From: Aphanothece sacrum FPU1
GTDB taxonomy: Bacteria; Cyanobacteriota; Cyanobacteriia; Cyanobacteriales; Microcystaceae
Assembly (NCBI RefSeq): GCF_003864295.1
Contig: NZ_BDQK01000001.1
Coordinates: forward strand, 1-64,000
Length of the DNA stretch: 64,000 bases
Reading direction: 5' to 3'
Part shown: positions 33,695-43,264 of the stretch, piece after piece
Layout of the letters: each line of letters starts with the position of its first letter
Position numbering within the stretch: the first letter of the stretch is position 1
Notes under the pieces: model-generated
Told to the model about the DNA's origin: nothing
Database searches by the model: none
What the model saw: the letters and a program-made list of their open reading frames with translations, nothing else
Program-made: the position numbers and the translations under genes

Positions 33695-36097
33695 ATGTCT
33701 AATCTCTCCCGTTCTCATAATCCTGAAGCACTCGAAAGTGCAGTTAATTCCTTACTTAAACTCGCTCAACAAGAAATCTCTACCCAAGATAATTCAATAA
33801 TTTCGAGTTCAATAGCGTTAGTTAAAACTTTACTAAAAAAAGTAACTAATCCTCGTTTTGAAATTATTTTAGTTGGCACTTTTAGTGCGGGTAAATCAAC
33901 TGTTTTGAATGCTTTATTAAATAAAGAATTACTGTATAGTGATGCTCGTCACACCACAGGAACTAAATGCTATATTCAGTATGCGGAAGAAGGGGAAGAA
34001 AAAATCCAACAAGTCTTTTTCAATGGACAAGAAATCGGACAAAGAGTTAAAGATTTATGTCAACAATTAGCAATACAAGAATTAAATAATAATTCAGAAA
34101 AAAACATTTGGGAAGCTATTACACAAAGTATTGCGATTATTAAACATAAATTCAAGAATACAGAGGAGAAAAATCACAACAAAAAAATTTTAGAAAGTTT
34201 ACTAACAGCAATAGAAAATAATAAAGATAAAATTGATTTTACTAACCGTAAGTCTTCTAATCCTATCCCATTTAACTCCCAACAATCCCAGGATTTCACC
34301 GATAGGGAAAAAACAGCAGGTATTATTGAAAGCTTCAATTATTACTATCATAATACATTGCTTAAAGATGGCAATGTTTTTGTCGATTTACCAGGTATTG
34401 ATGCACCTATTGAAGCAGATGCTCAAATCGCACTAGATAAGTTAAAGGATGAAAAAACATCCGCTATTATTTTTATTCTGGAAACTGCTAGTAAAGGAGA
34501 AATTACGCTGCCAGAAAGAGAGGTAATGGATATAATCAACAATAATTCTAGTATTAGTAGTCGCGTTTTTTGGCTTTTTAATCGAATTGACTCAATTTGG
34601 AAAGGTGAGGAATCAGATGAGTATAAAGCTTATAAAAAGGTTCGTGATGAAGAATTTAGTAGTAAAGAAAGATGTTACGAAACCAGTGCTTTATTAGGTT
34701 TATACGGGAATCTTTTGCTTTCAGCAGGTGAATTGAATCAATCTAATGAATTTGGATTACAATCTTTAATGAATCAAGCTATTTATAATAAAAATCAACA
34801 ATTTTTCGAGGCTTTTAAAGCTTATTTAATTTCTCCAAAGCTAAAAGGCAAATATACTGTCAATGTAATGAATGATGAAAAGCCTGAAGATACTTACAAA
34901 CGAGTTGTAGAAAAACACAGTAAAGCTTTAATTGAACAAATGGTAAAAGACAGTGGTGTAAACGAATTTCGTCAGGGAATTGAAAATTATTTAAACACCG
35001 AAAAATGGCCAGCACTCTATCAAGATTTATCGGAACCTTTAAGTGATCTTTCCTTACGTTTACGGGATATTTATATTAACCAAAATGAAAATTTTAAAAG
35101 AGAACCTAAGACATTAGCAGATTTTGAATATGTAGAACAAAAGCAAATTTCGGAAAAATTAAAGCAACTTAGTGAAAAAATAGCACAGTCTATTACCCAA
35201 AAAGTTGATGAAGTTGTAGCCAAGAAAAATACAGAATTTGAAAACGATTTTAATGTTCTAAAAACTAAGGTAAATCAACGTTTTAATCAACTTATAGACG
35301 ATTCTTTTATTGACAATATCAAGAATTCAACAACTAATAACAGTAGTAATAGAGGTTATGTAACTTTTCCTCGATTAGCTATTTTGGTGGAAGCATTTTA
35401 TTTTCTTGCTGATGGATTAAAAGAGGTCATGCTTGAAGAATCTCAAAAGTTAATACAAAGTTTTTTTACTGAACTACACAACACAATAAGGACAGATTGT
35501 TCTGAACTTTTCCAATATTTTAAAAATGAGAATGAAGTAATAAAACAGGTAGAAAATTTAGAAAAGGATGTTAAATTCGCTATTCAAACTAATGTTCGAG
35601 ATCAATGTGTTAGTTATGTTCGAGAAGGAAAAGGTTTTTATTCCAATAACAATAACTTCAATCAAATTCTGGCAGGTGTTTTTCCAGAGTTAAATACTGA
35701 TCAAAAAGAACAAAAATCAAATCCTGACACAAAAGAACAAATTATCACACTTTTTAAGACTGATTTTGAACCGAAATTGCAAGACACACTTGACAACAAA
35801 TTATATGAAGGAATCACTCAACCTTTAGTAGATAATCTTCGGAAAAAATGTGATAGCTTAAAGGAAGTGATTCAAAATAACCCTGAAGGAATTAAGTATA
35901 TTTCCGATGCTCAAATTACAAGGGATGCTCAACAAAAATTAGATCAATATAATTCAGATAAAAATAAAATTGACCAGAATATTAAGGCTTACAATGTCGC
36001 TATTAACAATATTAATAACGATCCTGATTGGATAAGCTATAATATTAAAAAACTAATTGATATTCCGATATCAGATAGCAATTCAACTCCTAATTGA
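33695..36097 (+). CDS. Dynamin-like large GTPase
   Basis: An 800-residue protein. GTPase motifs: G1 GTFSAGKST (about 62-70), G2-type Thr in HTTGTKC, G3 DLPG near 230 (FVDLPGIDAP), and NRID near 295 in the G4 position. A long helical stalk with coiled-coil stretches follows (EQKQISEKLKQLSEKIAQSI). A hydrophobic segment LAILVEAFYFLADGLKEVM near 560-580 could be a membrane paddle. Bacterial dynamins remodel membranes, and some act in stress or phage defence. It stands alone here, with no second dynamin gene next to it. Confidence 0.85.
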   Translation: MSNLSRSHNPEALESAVNSLLKLAQQEISTQDNSIISSSIALVKTLLKKVTNPRFEIILVGTFSAGKSTVLNALLNKELLYSDARHTTGTKCYIQYAEEGEEKIQQVFFNGQEIGQRVKDLCQQLAIQELNNNSEKNIWEAITQSIAIIKHKFKNTEEKNHNKKILESLLTAIENNKDKIDFTNRKSSNPIPFNSQQSQDFTDREKTAGIIESFNYYYHNTLLKDGNVFVDLPGIDAPIEADAQIALDKLKDEKTSAIIFILETASKGEITLPEREVMDIINNNSSISSRVFWLFNRIDSIWKGEESDEYKAYKKVRDEEFSSKERCYETSALLGLYGNLLLSAGELNQSNEFGLQSLMNQAIYNKNQQFFEAFKAYLISPKLKGKYTVNVMNDEKPEDTYKRVVEKHSKALIEQMVKDSGVNEFRQGIENYLNTEKWPALYQDLSEPLSDLSLRLRDIYINQNENFKREPKTLADFEYVEQKQISEKLKQLSEKIAQSITQKVDEVVAKKNTEFENDFNVLKTKVNQRFNQLIDDSFIDNIKNSTTNNSSNRGYVTFPRLAILVEAFYFLADGLKEVMLEESQKLIQSFFTELHNTIRTDCSELFQYFKNENEVIKQVENLEKDVKFAIQTNVRDQCVSYVREGKGFYSNNNNFNQILAGVFPELNTDQKEQKSNPDTKEQIITLFKTDFEPKLQDTLDNKLYEGITQPLVDNLRKKCDSLKEVIQNNPEGIKYISDAQITRDAQQKLDQYNSDKNKIDQNIKAYNVAINNINNDPDWISYNIKKLIDIPISDSNSTPN

Positions 36098-36270
36098 GAA
36101 ACCAATACTAACAATGAGTAAGTAGTAAATCAACAAATTGTATTCATTTGTAGCAAACAGTTAGGGGGAGTTTATATAATCTAAAGCTATGGCGCGGAGT
36201 TTTTCAAGAGGTTAGCTAACCTGAGAGACTTCGCGTTATCCTAGCAGATACCCTTTTTTCAACATCAGTC

Positions 36271-37455
36271 ATGCTCAAAAAGCAGGTATTATTTATCAGT
36301 AATGGGCATGGAGAAGATCTTAACGCTAGTTTAATTCTCCAAGCGTTAGTCAAGATCTCTCCTAAGTTTAGGGTATCCGCAATGCCTTTAGTCGGGAAAG
36401 GAAACCCTTATCGTCGTTTAGGAGTTGATCTCATCACTCAGACACAAACCCTTCCCTCTGGGGGTATTTTTTATATGAACCCCCTTACTTTACTTCAAGA
36501 TTTAAGTGCCGGGTTAATTAAACTCACAATAGAGCAAATTCGCACGCTTTTAAATTATAGTCCCCAGTGTGATTTAATTGTAGCAGTAGGAGATATTTTC
36601 CCCATTACAATGGCTTATATAACGGGTCGTCCTTATGTTGCTTTTATTGTCTCTACTTCTAGCTTTTATGAAGGAAAAATACGCCTTCCTTTAATTACTG
36701 AATGGTGTTTGCGATCGCGTCGTTGTTTAGCTGTATTTACTAGAGATAGTTTTACGGCCAAAGATTTACAAAAAAGAGGCATGAAAAAAGCAATTTTTGC
36801 TGGTTATCCTATTATGGATGTTCTTACTCCTACTGGACAAGATTTAGGGTTAAAACCTAATTCTCCTGTGATAGCTTTATTGCCAGGAAGTCGTTTACCA
36901 GAAGCTCTTGATAATTTAACATTACAACTTAGGGTTTGTCAAATATTGGATCAATTAGAAGAATTTCAATTTCGAGTAGCTTTAGTTCCTAGTATTACAG
37001 AAACTCAGTTAGAAGGTTTAGCCAATCAACAGGGATGGGATTATTATTCTCCAGGTAAATTAATAAAAAAAGAAGATAATAAAACAATAATTGTTGACTG
37101 TTATTATCATGCTTTTGCTGATATTTTAGATCACTGTGATTTAGCCATAGGAATGGCTGGAACTGCTGTTGAACAAGTAGTAGGGTTAGGTAAACCTGTC
37201 ATTCAGTTGCCAGGAAAAGGACCTCAATTCACTTATGCGTTTGCTGAAGCACAAATGAGATTATTAGGAACTTCGGTAATAACTATTGGTAAAAATCCTA
37301 ATAATCCTGCTATATTTAATCAAGCTGCTCACAAAATTCAAGAAGTTTTAAAAGATACTAATTATTTAAAGAACTGTATTAAAAATGGGGATGAACGAGT
37401 AGGAAAAAAAGGCGGTTCTGAAGCTATTGCTAAAATAATTGCTCAATTTTTATAA
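36271..37455 (+). CDS. Lipid-A-disaccharide synthase-related glycosyltransferase
   Basis: A 394-residue GT-B-fold protein of the cyanobacterial LpxB-related family: start LFISNGHGEDLNASLI, then VAVGDIFPITMAYITGRPYV, LLPGSRLPEALDNL, and the nucleotide-sugar region DLAIGMAGTAVEQVVGLGKPVIQLPGKGPQFT. True LpxB joins two glucosamine units of lipid A; this related family is conserved in cyanobacteria without proven function. Full length. A small inverted repeat (36192-36237, core AGGTTAGCTAACCT) lies just upstream. Confidence 0.85.
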   Translation: MLKKQVLFISNGHGEDLNASLILQALVKISPKFRVSAMPLVGKGNPYRRLGVDLITQTQTLPSGGIFYMNPLTLLQDLSAGLIKLTIEQIRTLLNYSPQCDLIVAVGDIFPITMAYITGRPYVAFIVSTSSFYEGKIRLPLITEWCLRSRRCLAVFTRDSFTAKDLQKRGMKKAIFAGYPIMDVLTPTGQDLGLKPNSPVIALLPGSRLPEALDNLTLQLRVCQILDQLEEFQFRVALVPSITETQLEGLANQQGWDYYSPGKLIKKEDNKTIIVDCYYHAFADILDHCDLAIGMAGTAVEQVVGLGKPVIQLPGKGPQFTYAFAEAQMRLLGTSVITIGKNPNNPAIFNQAAHKIQEVLKDTNYLKNCIKNGDERVGKKGGSEAIAKIIAQFL

Positions 37456-37457
37456 GA

Positions 37458-37772
37458 AACCTGAGTTCGGTTTTAGGAGTTAGGCGTTCGGAATTAAGAG
37501 TTACGCCACCTTTTTCATGGAGAAAGGGACAAACCTGAGTTCGGTGTTAGGAGTTCGGGGTTCGGAGTTCAGATTTTTTCAACGAAAGAATGAGGGTTGC
37601 CAGACTTCATTGAAAGGTAAGTTGTGCATAAATTCCCTTCTGTCAAACTCAGGTGACAAAGTTTAACAATCCTGACGGCAAAAGTTAAAGTTCTCTCTTG
37701 AATTCTTTGGTTATCCGTCATATATACGTGTTTTTGCGCTTAAATTTTAATTCCTGACACCGAACTCAGGTT
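37458..37772. mobile_element. MITE-like element, family D, with an extra end
   Basis: Left end AACCTGAGTTCGGTGTTAGG at 37532-37551; right end 37753-37772 is its inverted copy with one mismatch, giving a 241-bp element. A third copy of the terminal sequence, AACCTGAGTTCGGTTTTAGG, lies at 37458-37477, in direct orientation to the left end, suggesting nested insertion or one-ended duplication. The 37456-37856 gap has no credible gene. Confidence 0.7.
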
Positions 37773-37856
37773 ACTTGTCATTCCGTAAGGTAATCCCACT
37801 AACGAAATTTCATATATTATAGTATAAACAACTCTTGTAAAAGATATATTTATACT

Positions 37857-38315
37857 ATGAAGTCTATTGGTATTTTAGAAGCGTCTCGTTTACTCGAAAT
37901 CAGTCGTCAACGCATACAACAATTAATTTACGCCAATCGAGTCAAAGGAGCTTATAAAACGAAGAAAGGTTGGCAAATTCCTCTTTATGGAGATATGCCT
38001 CGAATTATCAGAGGAAAAAGGGGAGCTAAAGGGACATGGAGAGTTAAAAGTCGCGTTAAACCGACAATTATTCATGTCAATAAACATATCATTGGGGCTA
38101 ATCACCACAAAGAAGTTAAAGATCCGGTGATTGTTGTCAGGAAAGGCTCAAAAGTAACCTATTGTTCTCAAGTTTATTTTGAAGGAAGATGTCAAATTGT
38201 CTATCGGCCGGAGAATAAGAATCTTAACGGTGGGGCGAAGGTCTGGATAGAAGTTGATGCGACGACTAAGATTTTTATGGAGTCGCCGCTCCCCCAAAAC
38301 AGTTGCCCTAGATAA
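37857..38315 (+). CDS. HTH DNA-binding protein, copy 2 of a duplicated gene
   Basis: 152 residues, about 93% identical to the protein at 432-890. The HTH/wing region (residues 1-55) is unchanged; differences cluster at residues 57-65 and the last eight residues. Similarity outside the gene is limited to about 25 bases upstream (CTTGTAAAAGATAT, TTATACTATGA), which could contain the promoter or an autoregulatory site. It is flanked by MITE-like elements on both sides (37532-37772 and 38351-38479). Function unknown. Confidence 0.7.
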   Translation: MKSIGILEASRLLEISRQRIQQLIYANRVKGAYKTKKGWQIPLYGDMPRIIRGKRGAKGTWRVKSRVKPTIIHVNKHIIGANHHKEVKDPVIVVRKGSKVTYCSQVYFEGRCQIVYRPENKNLNGGAKVWIEVDATTKIFMESPLPQNSCPR

Positions 38316-38350
38316 AAACAAACAAGTTCCCCTAAAAATGCGTTCTTTAT

Positions 38351-38479
38351 TAAGCTGTTGTGCATTTAAACAGGGTATTTAGTTTTTTAGGACAAAGGCT
38401 TAAACTCCTTCTCCGGTGCTCCCTTTGCTCCGGTGCTCCCCTGCAATCTCAACTAGCAATTTATATGCTTAACAGCTTA
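38351..38479. mobile_element. MITE-like element, family A copy 2
   Basis: 129 bp, the same length as the copy at 3507, with ends TAAGCTGTTGTGCATTTAAA and, in reverse complement of the right end, TAAGCTGTTAAGCATATAAA. The interior has the same GC-rich CTCCGGTGCTCC units. The final TTA (38477-38479) is the complement of the stop codon of the minus-strand glycosyltransferase gene, so the element ends inside that gene. Confidence 0.75.
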
Positions 38480-39817
38480 AACTGACCAACCCCAATGAGA
38501 AGAACTCATAAATAATAATAAAGAGACATACATTCCCCAAATAAGAACCGCAATGAATTGAGCATTTCGTTGCCAAATTAACATAGCTGTGGTACCAAAT
38601 GTTAAAGCAACAGCCGCTAAATTAAGACTAACCAACCCTTGATCATGTAAATAACTCCAATCAAAGGGAAAATTTAGTAAAATTGTCAGACAAACTAAGG
38701 TAATTAATCCCGATAAAGCCAATAAAATAATAGCCCAAGACTGAGGATAAGAACGAGAACTCGGCCCATTATAAACTTCTGTCAATGCGATGCCTCCAGC
38801 TAAAGCTAAAGGAGGACATAAAGGAATTAAACATCTAATTGGTGAACCAGGGATTAATAAAAAGTTTAATAAATAAACAATACCCCAAAGAATAATAAGT
38901 TTAGCCCATCCCCACATTAAAGACTTCCTCGCTAACTGCCATCCATAAAAAGCAAAAATTAACCAAGGTAAAGAATATTTGACCATTTCCATGATGTAAA
39001 ACAAACCATCAGTGGAAAACATTTTCCAGTTATTTTGTAAAGGTTTCAGAAACATTTCTTGACCAAAAGATTGACCATAGTATGCCCATTGAACCCCATA
39101 CCAACTCATAGCTGGCAGTAACCCTAAACTCATTCCAGCCCAAAAATAGCGACTGCTTAAGAGTCGGGGAATATCCCAAGCCAAAAACAGAAAAATAGTT
39201 AATCCTAAGAGTCCCCCAATCGTTCCTTGAGTTAAGAGTAAACCGCTTAAACTTAGACCTACTCCTAAAGACCAACGTAAATTACGACGCGATCGCAAAA
39301 GACAAAAAACTGTTAAGATTTCCCAAAAAAGGATGACTCCATCCATCATGCCTAATCTTCCCTGATGAATAACGGGAAACAAAGTCAGATAAATCAAAGC
39401 TGATAATAAAGCAGGAAGACGCTTGACAAAAATTTCTCGTCCCACACCATACAAAAGAGGAACAGAAATAGCCCCTAAAAATGCTCCAGGGAAACGAGTC
39501 GTCCACTCAGTCATTTGGTCGCATAGATAGGCCAAAGAAATCAAAAACGGCCCTAAAAATGGATATTGATGGTAAGGTTCACCCCCCAGAGTAGGAAACA
39601 GCCATCCCCCTGATAGGAGAGGATATTGTCCTATTTCTTGAGCAATCTTAGCGATAATGGTTTCCTCTGGATTTAGTAGCGGTAAATTGCCCAAATTAAA
39701 GGTAAATAAGAGGAAAGCAGCTAAAAATAATCCGCCCAAAAAGAATAACTCACGCCAACGTTCTCCTTGGCGTGATGGAGTCTGGGAACTATAGGAAAAA
39801 AACGTCAGATTATCCAT
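38477..39817 (-). CDS. GT-C (PMT/ArnT-like) glycosyltransferase
   Basis: 446 residues with about eleven membrane helices. The N-terminal periplasmic loop LGNLPLLNPEETIIAKIAQE carries the acidic pair where ArnT/PMT enzymes use a D/E-containing motif; next come PYHQYPFLGPFLISLAY and TEWTTRFPGAFLGA, typical of PMT_2 enzymes. Likely transfers sugars from polyprenyl-phosphate donors outside the membrane. Slightly shorter than usual, and its stop codon lies inside a MITE end, so the original C-terminus (GWSV) may have been changed. Confidence 0.8.
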   Translation of the reverse strand: MDNLTFFSYSSQTPSRQGERWRELFFLGGLFLAAFLLFTFNLGNLPLLNPEETIIAKIAQEIGQYPLLSGGWLFPTLGGEPYHQYPFLGPFLISLAYLCDQMTEWTTRFPGAFLGAISVPLLYGVGREIFVKRLPALLSALIYLTLFPVIHQGRLGMMDGVILFWEILTVFCLLRSRRNLRWSLGVGLSLSGLLLTQGTIGGLLGLTIFLFLAWDIPRLLSSRYFWAGMSLGLLPAMSWYGVQWAYYGQSFGQEMFLKPLQNNWKMFSTDGLFYIMEMVKYSLPWLIFAFYGWQLARKSLMWGWAKLIILWGIVYLLNFLLIPGSPIRCLIPLCPPLALAGGIALTEVYNGPSSRSYPQSWAIILLALSGLITLVCLTILLNFPFDWSYLHDQGLVSLNLAAVALTFGTTAMLIWQRNAQFIAVLIWGMYVSLLLFMSSSHWGWSV

Positions 39818-39877
39818 TTTATGGGTTAATTTAGTGTGAGGAATAAGAACTAAAAAGAATGAGATTGTGAGCTTCTA

Positions 39878-40318
39878 TTAATCTTCTTTAATAATTTCTC
39901 TTTGGGGGCCAATGGCATAAAAAGTTTGCATAGAATTATCACTAAAATCATAATCACTATTGTCGCAAGGCCGCCAAGAAATGCCATTATAGCTAGTATA
40001 TCTATCTTGAGTCACACACAATTGAACTTTTTGAACTCCCTCTTCTTTTAACTGTGGACGTTCAACAACTTCATCTCGATTAACTTGTACATAGGTATAC
40101 CAATCATCAGGGTGTAACAGACATTCCCCTGGTTCTACCATCCACCATCCTTTAGCCACCCAAACATTATCTTTATTAAGATAAGCAGCAGAAACCTGAA
40201 GTAATTGATTTCTATAGTTGCATAATTCTCCAGCTTGGGCCGTTTTAGGAGAGAAGACAGACTCACCCAAAACCATGCCTAGAATAGCCAAAGATAATAA
40301 CACCCATTGATTTTTCAT
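39878..40318 (-). CDS. DUF1036 secreted protein
   Basis: A 146-residue protein with a signal peptide (LLSLAILGMVLGESVF, cut near TAQAG). DUF1036 features: GELCNYRNQLLQVSAAYLNK, KGWWMVEPGECLLH, with paired cysteines and a late SWRPCDNSDYDF motif. Family members are small periplasmic or envelope proteins of unknown role. It sits alone between the glycosyltransferase and PBP2 genes, both on the same strand. Confidence 0.75.
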   Translation of the reverse strand: MKNQWVLLSLAILGMVLGESVFSPKTAQAGELCNYRNQLLQVSAAYLNKDNVWVAKGWWMVEPGECLLHPDDWYTYVQVNRDEVVERPQLKEEGVQKVQLCVTQDRYTSYNGISWRPCDNSDYDFSDNSMQTFYAIGPQREIIKED

Positions 40319-40399
40319 GGCTTTTTCTCCTCAAAACCCAATATTTTAACTGAACTTTAAGTAAATTTTAGCAAGAAAAAAACGGGGGGTTATCAGGTT

Positions 40400-42223
40400 T
40401 TATCTTTTATTATTCTTAAAATAAGCCTCCATCACCTGTTTTACCATGGGGCCGGCCGTCGAACCACCGCCACCCCCTGTATGTTCCCCAAAAGCCACCA
40501 CCACAATAGTCGGATTATCAAAAGGTGCAAACCCACCAAACCAAGTATGAGATTCACCAGGGGGGGCTTCGGCTGTGCCACTTTTTCCACCAACAGGGGG
40601 CAAATTCGGCACATTTAGGGCTTTACCTGTACCTTCTGCTACTACGGCCCGTAATCCTTCCCGTAGGGTTTTAATCGTGGTCGGTTTAAGATGGAGGGAA
40701 GTACGCCACTTATTAGTATCTTGATTATTATCAAAAAAGTGAGGTTTGACTCGATAACCCCCATTAGCCGGAACTGCAAACATTACCGCCACTTGTAGGG
40801 GACTTGCTTGAGTAAATCCTTGACCAATGGACATATTCACCGTGTCTCCATCAGTCCATTCCCAATTGTAGTTTTTTCGTTTCCAAGCGTCATCAGCAAT
40901 TAATCCTGGTGCTTCTTCGTCTAATTCAATACCTGTCGCTTTGCCAAACCCGTATAGACGGGCCCATTTAATTAAGGTAGGCCCTCCCACTCCTCGGCCA
41001 ATTTGTCCATGAAACGTATTACTACTCCAAGCTAAGGCCCGTACATAACCCATGGGGCCAAATCCGGCCCGGTTCCATTCTCCAAAGGCCGTACCGCCAA
41101 CATTCAGATAAGCAAAGGTATTTAAGATGGTATTGGGGGGATATTTGCCAGATTCCATCCCGGCCGTTGCTGTGACGAGTTTAAAGGTAGAAGCAGGGGG
41201 AAAACCTCGTAAAGCTCGATTAACAAAAGGATTACCTTTACTTTGCACCTGTTTCCAAATTTTAGGGGTAATTTGACTAGAAAAGACATTAGGATCAAAA
41301 GAGGGATTACTAACCATAGCTAATACTCCTCCAGTTTGGGGATTAATGGCGACAATTGCCCCTTTACGGTCGCCTAAGGCCGCTTCTGCTGCTCTTTGTG
41401 CGTCTAAATCCAGGGTGAGGGTGACATCTTTGCCGGGTTGGCCCACTTTCTGCCCTAAGACTTTCATTACTTTTCCTGCACCATCTACCTCTAATTGAAT
41501 ACCTCCCCATTCTCCCCGTAATTGTTGCTCATAAGCCTTTTCTACCCCCATTTTGCCCACAATATCCCCTAGACGATAGCCTTCGGCCTGACGTTTTTTT
41601 AATTCTTCGGCGTTAAGCTCTCCGGTATATCCTAAAACATGGGCCCCCATCGCTTTATTGGGGTAATCTCTGACGGTTTCGATATCGACTTCAAGTCCGT
41701 TGAGTTCGGTTTTGAATTCTTCTAGGGCCGTAATTTGGGCTGGGTTAAGACTTCGAGCGATACGGATTAAAGTAGGGGAATTATAGCCAGCTTGTTCAAT
41801 TCTGCTTTGAATACTTTCTTCGGGGATAGATAACAGTTGAGATAGATATTTTAAGTTTTTGGGCCAATCTGGTTGTTTTACCACAATAGGCCACAAATAA
41901 GCTGCATGAGTCAGACGAGTTGAGGCTAAAACCCGTCCTTTGCGATCAAATATATTACCCCGAACTGGAGGTTTAGGAACAATACGAATACGGTTATTTT
42001 CTGCTTTATCTCGATAAATATGTCCTTGCCATAGTTGTAGAACAGCTAAACGGGTTCCAATAGCTCCCAACAAAATCAGACTCACTAATAACATAATGTA
42101 AAGGGGCTGACGTTTCTGGCCAATGGTTCTATTGGTTTTTTGTTGTCGGACATCATAGAAACCGTAGCTGTCAGTGGATATAGAGGTATGTAGTTTAGAG
42201 TGAGAATTTTGGGTAAGCCGCAT
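40400..42223 (-). CDS. mrdA: Penicillin-binding protein 2, transpeptidase
   Basis: A 607-residue class B PBP for cell elongation. N-terminal membrane anchor (PLYIMLLVSLILLGAIGTRLA), PBP dimer region (PPVRGNIFDRKGRVLASTR), then the transpeptidase motifs: SxxK as STFK in PPASTFKLVTA (Ser about 345), SxN as SSN in AWSSNTFHG, and KSGT in GGKSGTAEAPPG. All catalytic residues are present. The final part (HTWFGGFAPFDNPTIVVVAF) is standard. Located at the cytoplasmic membrane, it cross-links new peptidoglycan during side-wall growth, usually with RodA. Confidence 0.92.
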   Translation of the reverse strand: MRLTQNSHSKLHTSISTDSYGFYDVRQQKTNRTIGQKRQPLYIMLLVSLILLGAIGTRLAVLQLWQGHIYRDKAENNRIRIVPKPPVRGNIFDRKGRVLASTRLTHAAYLWPIVVKQPDWPKNLKYLSQLLSIPEESIQSRIEQAGYNSPTLIRIARSLNPAQITALEEFKTELNGLEVDIETVRDYPNKAMGAHVLGYTGELNAEELKKRQAEGYRLGDIVGKMGVEKAYEQQLRGEWGGIQLEVDGAGKVMKVLGQKVGQPGKDVTLTLDLDAQRAAEAALGDRKGAIVAINPQTGGVLAMVSNPSFDPNVFSSQITPKIWKQVQSKGNPFVNRALRGFPPASTFKLVTATAGMESGKYPPNTILNTFAYLNVGGTAFGEWNRAGFGPMGYVRALAWSSNTFHGQIGRGVGGPTLIKWARLYGFGKATGIELDEEAPGLIADDAWKRKNYNWEWTDGDTVNMSIGQGFTQASPLQVAVMFAVPANGGYRVKPHFFDNNQDTNKWRTSLHLKPTTIKTLREGLRAVVAEGTGKALNVPNLPPVGGKSGTAEAPPGESHTWFGGFAPFDNPTIVVVAFGEHTGGGGGSTAGPMVKQVMEAYFKNNKR

Positions 42224-42326
42224 ATCACCTATTGAATGATCATTAAGGTACTAGGATAGCCTTTTTCACATAACCATCGCTTTAATTCTAGAAGACCGAT
42301 GATTTAAAAAGTTCGGCGTTGCTCAA

Positions 42327-43127
42327 TTAAGGTATGATTTTTATCTCGCGCTCCCGACAAGGCAATCGCTGTAAAAAATTAATAACGGATTTCCAAAGAC
42401 ATAATGGTGATTCAATCAGAGGTGTATGGCTTGTTTCTAAAATTATTAATTTTGCATCTGGAATTGAGGTTACAAGGGACGAAGCAAGTTTTGAATATTT
42501 CTGGTCTCTAGAACCAGCAATTACCAAACAGCGCACTTTAAGCTCTGATAATTGATCCCAAACAGAAGGCATTATCCCAGTATTAAAGTATTTTAGACTG
42601 CAAGCCAAACCTGATTTTTGAATGGGTAAACGCTTTTGTATTTCTTGAGCAATAAAATCTGTACCTCGTTCAGTAATACCTTGAAAAAGTGGTTGTGATA
42701 ACCATTGATTTAAAAACTCAATAGGCTCTAAACTGAGAATTTTTTGAGCTAGTTGGTTATCTGCCCTTATTCGCTCTGAGCGAATAGTTTGATCTTCAAT
42801 CCCAGCCGTTGTAGATACTAGAATTAGAGATTGAATTTGAGCCAGATTTTTGAGGGCAAATTGTAGAGCTAGTCGTCCACCCATTGAATAGCCAAATAAA
42901 TGAAACTTATTTAGACCTAAAGAAGACAACCATTCTTTTAGTAATTTAACCTGTGCCTCAGTATCAAACGCAGTGGCAGCTTCTAACACTTTTGTTTTTC
43001 CGTGTCCAGGCAAGTCAGGAATTAAACATCGGTAGTTATGAAAAATTTCTTCTGGCAAGTTTAAAAAGCTATGACTGCTATGAGTAAAACCATGTAAAAA
43101 TACAATAGTTTCTTTTTTTTTTGACAA
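42327..43127 (-). CDS. menH: MenH-type alpha/beta hydrolase, probable homopolymer frameshift
   Basis: A 266-residue hydrolase predicted to be SHCHC synthase of phylloquinone synthesis: FLHGFTHSSHSF (oxyanion), PDLPGHGKT, FGYSMGGRLAL (nucleophile Ser), AGSRDQKY (Asp) and LETSHTPLIE (His). The ORF opens at TTG 43127 in a run of ten A (complement of 43113-43122). An ATG at 43225 opens 33 plausible codons in another frame, ending FYYLDSCQ, which would join KKETIVFLHGF if the run held 8 or 11 A. So either the start is frameshifted, slippage restores it, or the base count is wrong. menF lies 40 bases upstream of that ATG. Confidence 0.8.
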   Translation of the reverse strand: MSKKKETIVFLHGFTHSSHSFLNLPEEIFHNYRCLIPDLPGHGKTKVLEAATAFDTEAQVKLLKEWLSSLGLNKFHLFGYSMGGRLALQFALKNLAQIQSLILVSTTAGIEDQTIRSERIRADNQLAQKILSLEPIEFLNQWLSQPLFQGITERGTDFIAQEIQKRLPIQKSGLACSLKYFNTGIMPSVWDQLSELKVRCLVIAGSRDQKYSKLASSLVTSIPDAKLIILETSHTPLIESPLCLWKSVINFLQRLPCREREIKIIP

Positions 43128-43264
43128 GAATCAAGGTAATAAAAATGACCTAGATTATTTTTATGGCAACAGCCTTGTAAGTCATTATGAATTAAATTAT
43201 TGATATTATATGTTTCAATTTTCATCAGTTATTGGGGACTTATTTTTGCTAATTTTTGGATAAA

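Noticed and set aside
36192-36237. Inverted repeat with core AGGTTAGCTAACCT before the LpxB-related gene
   Set aside because: A stem is possible but there is no T-run and no second copy; too little to call a terminator or RNA.
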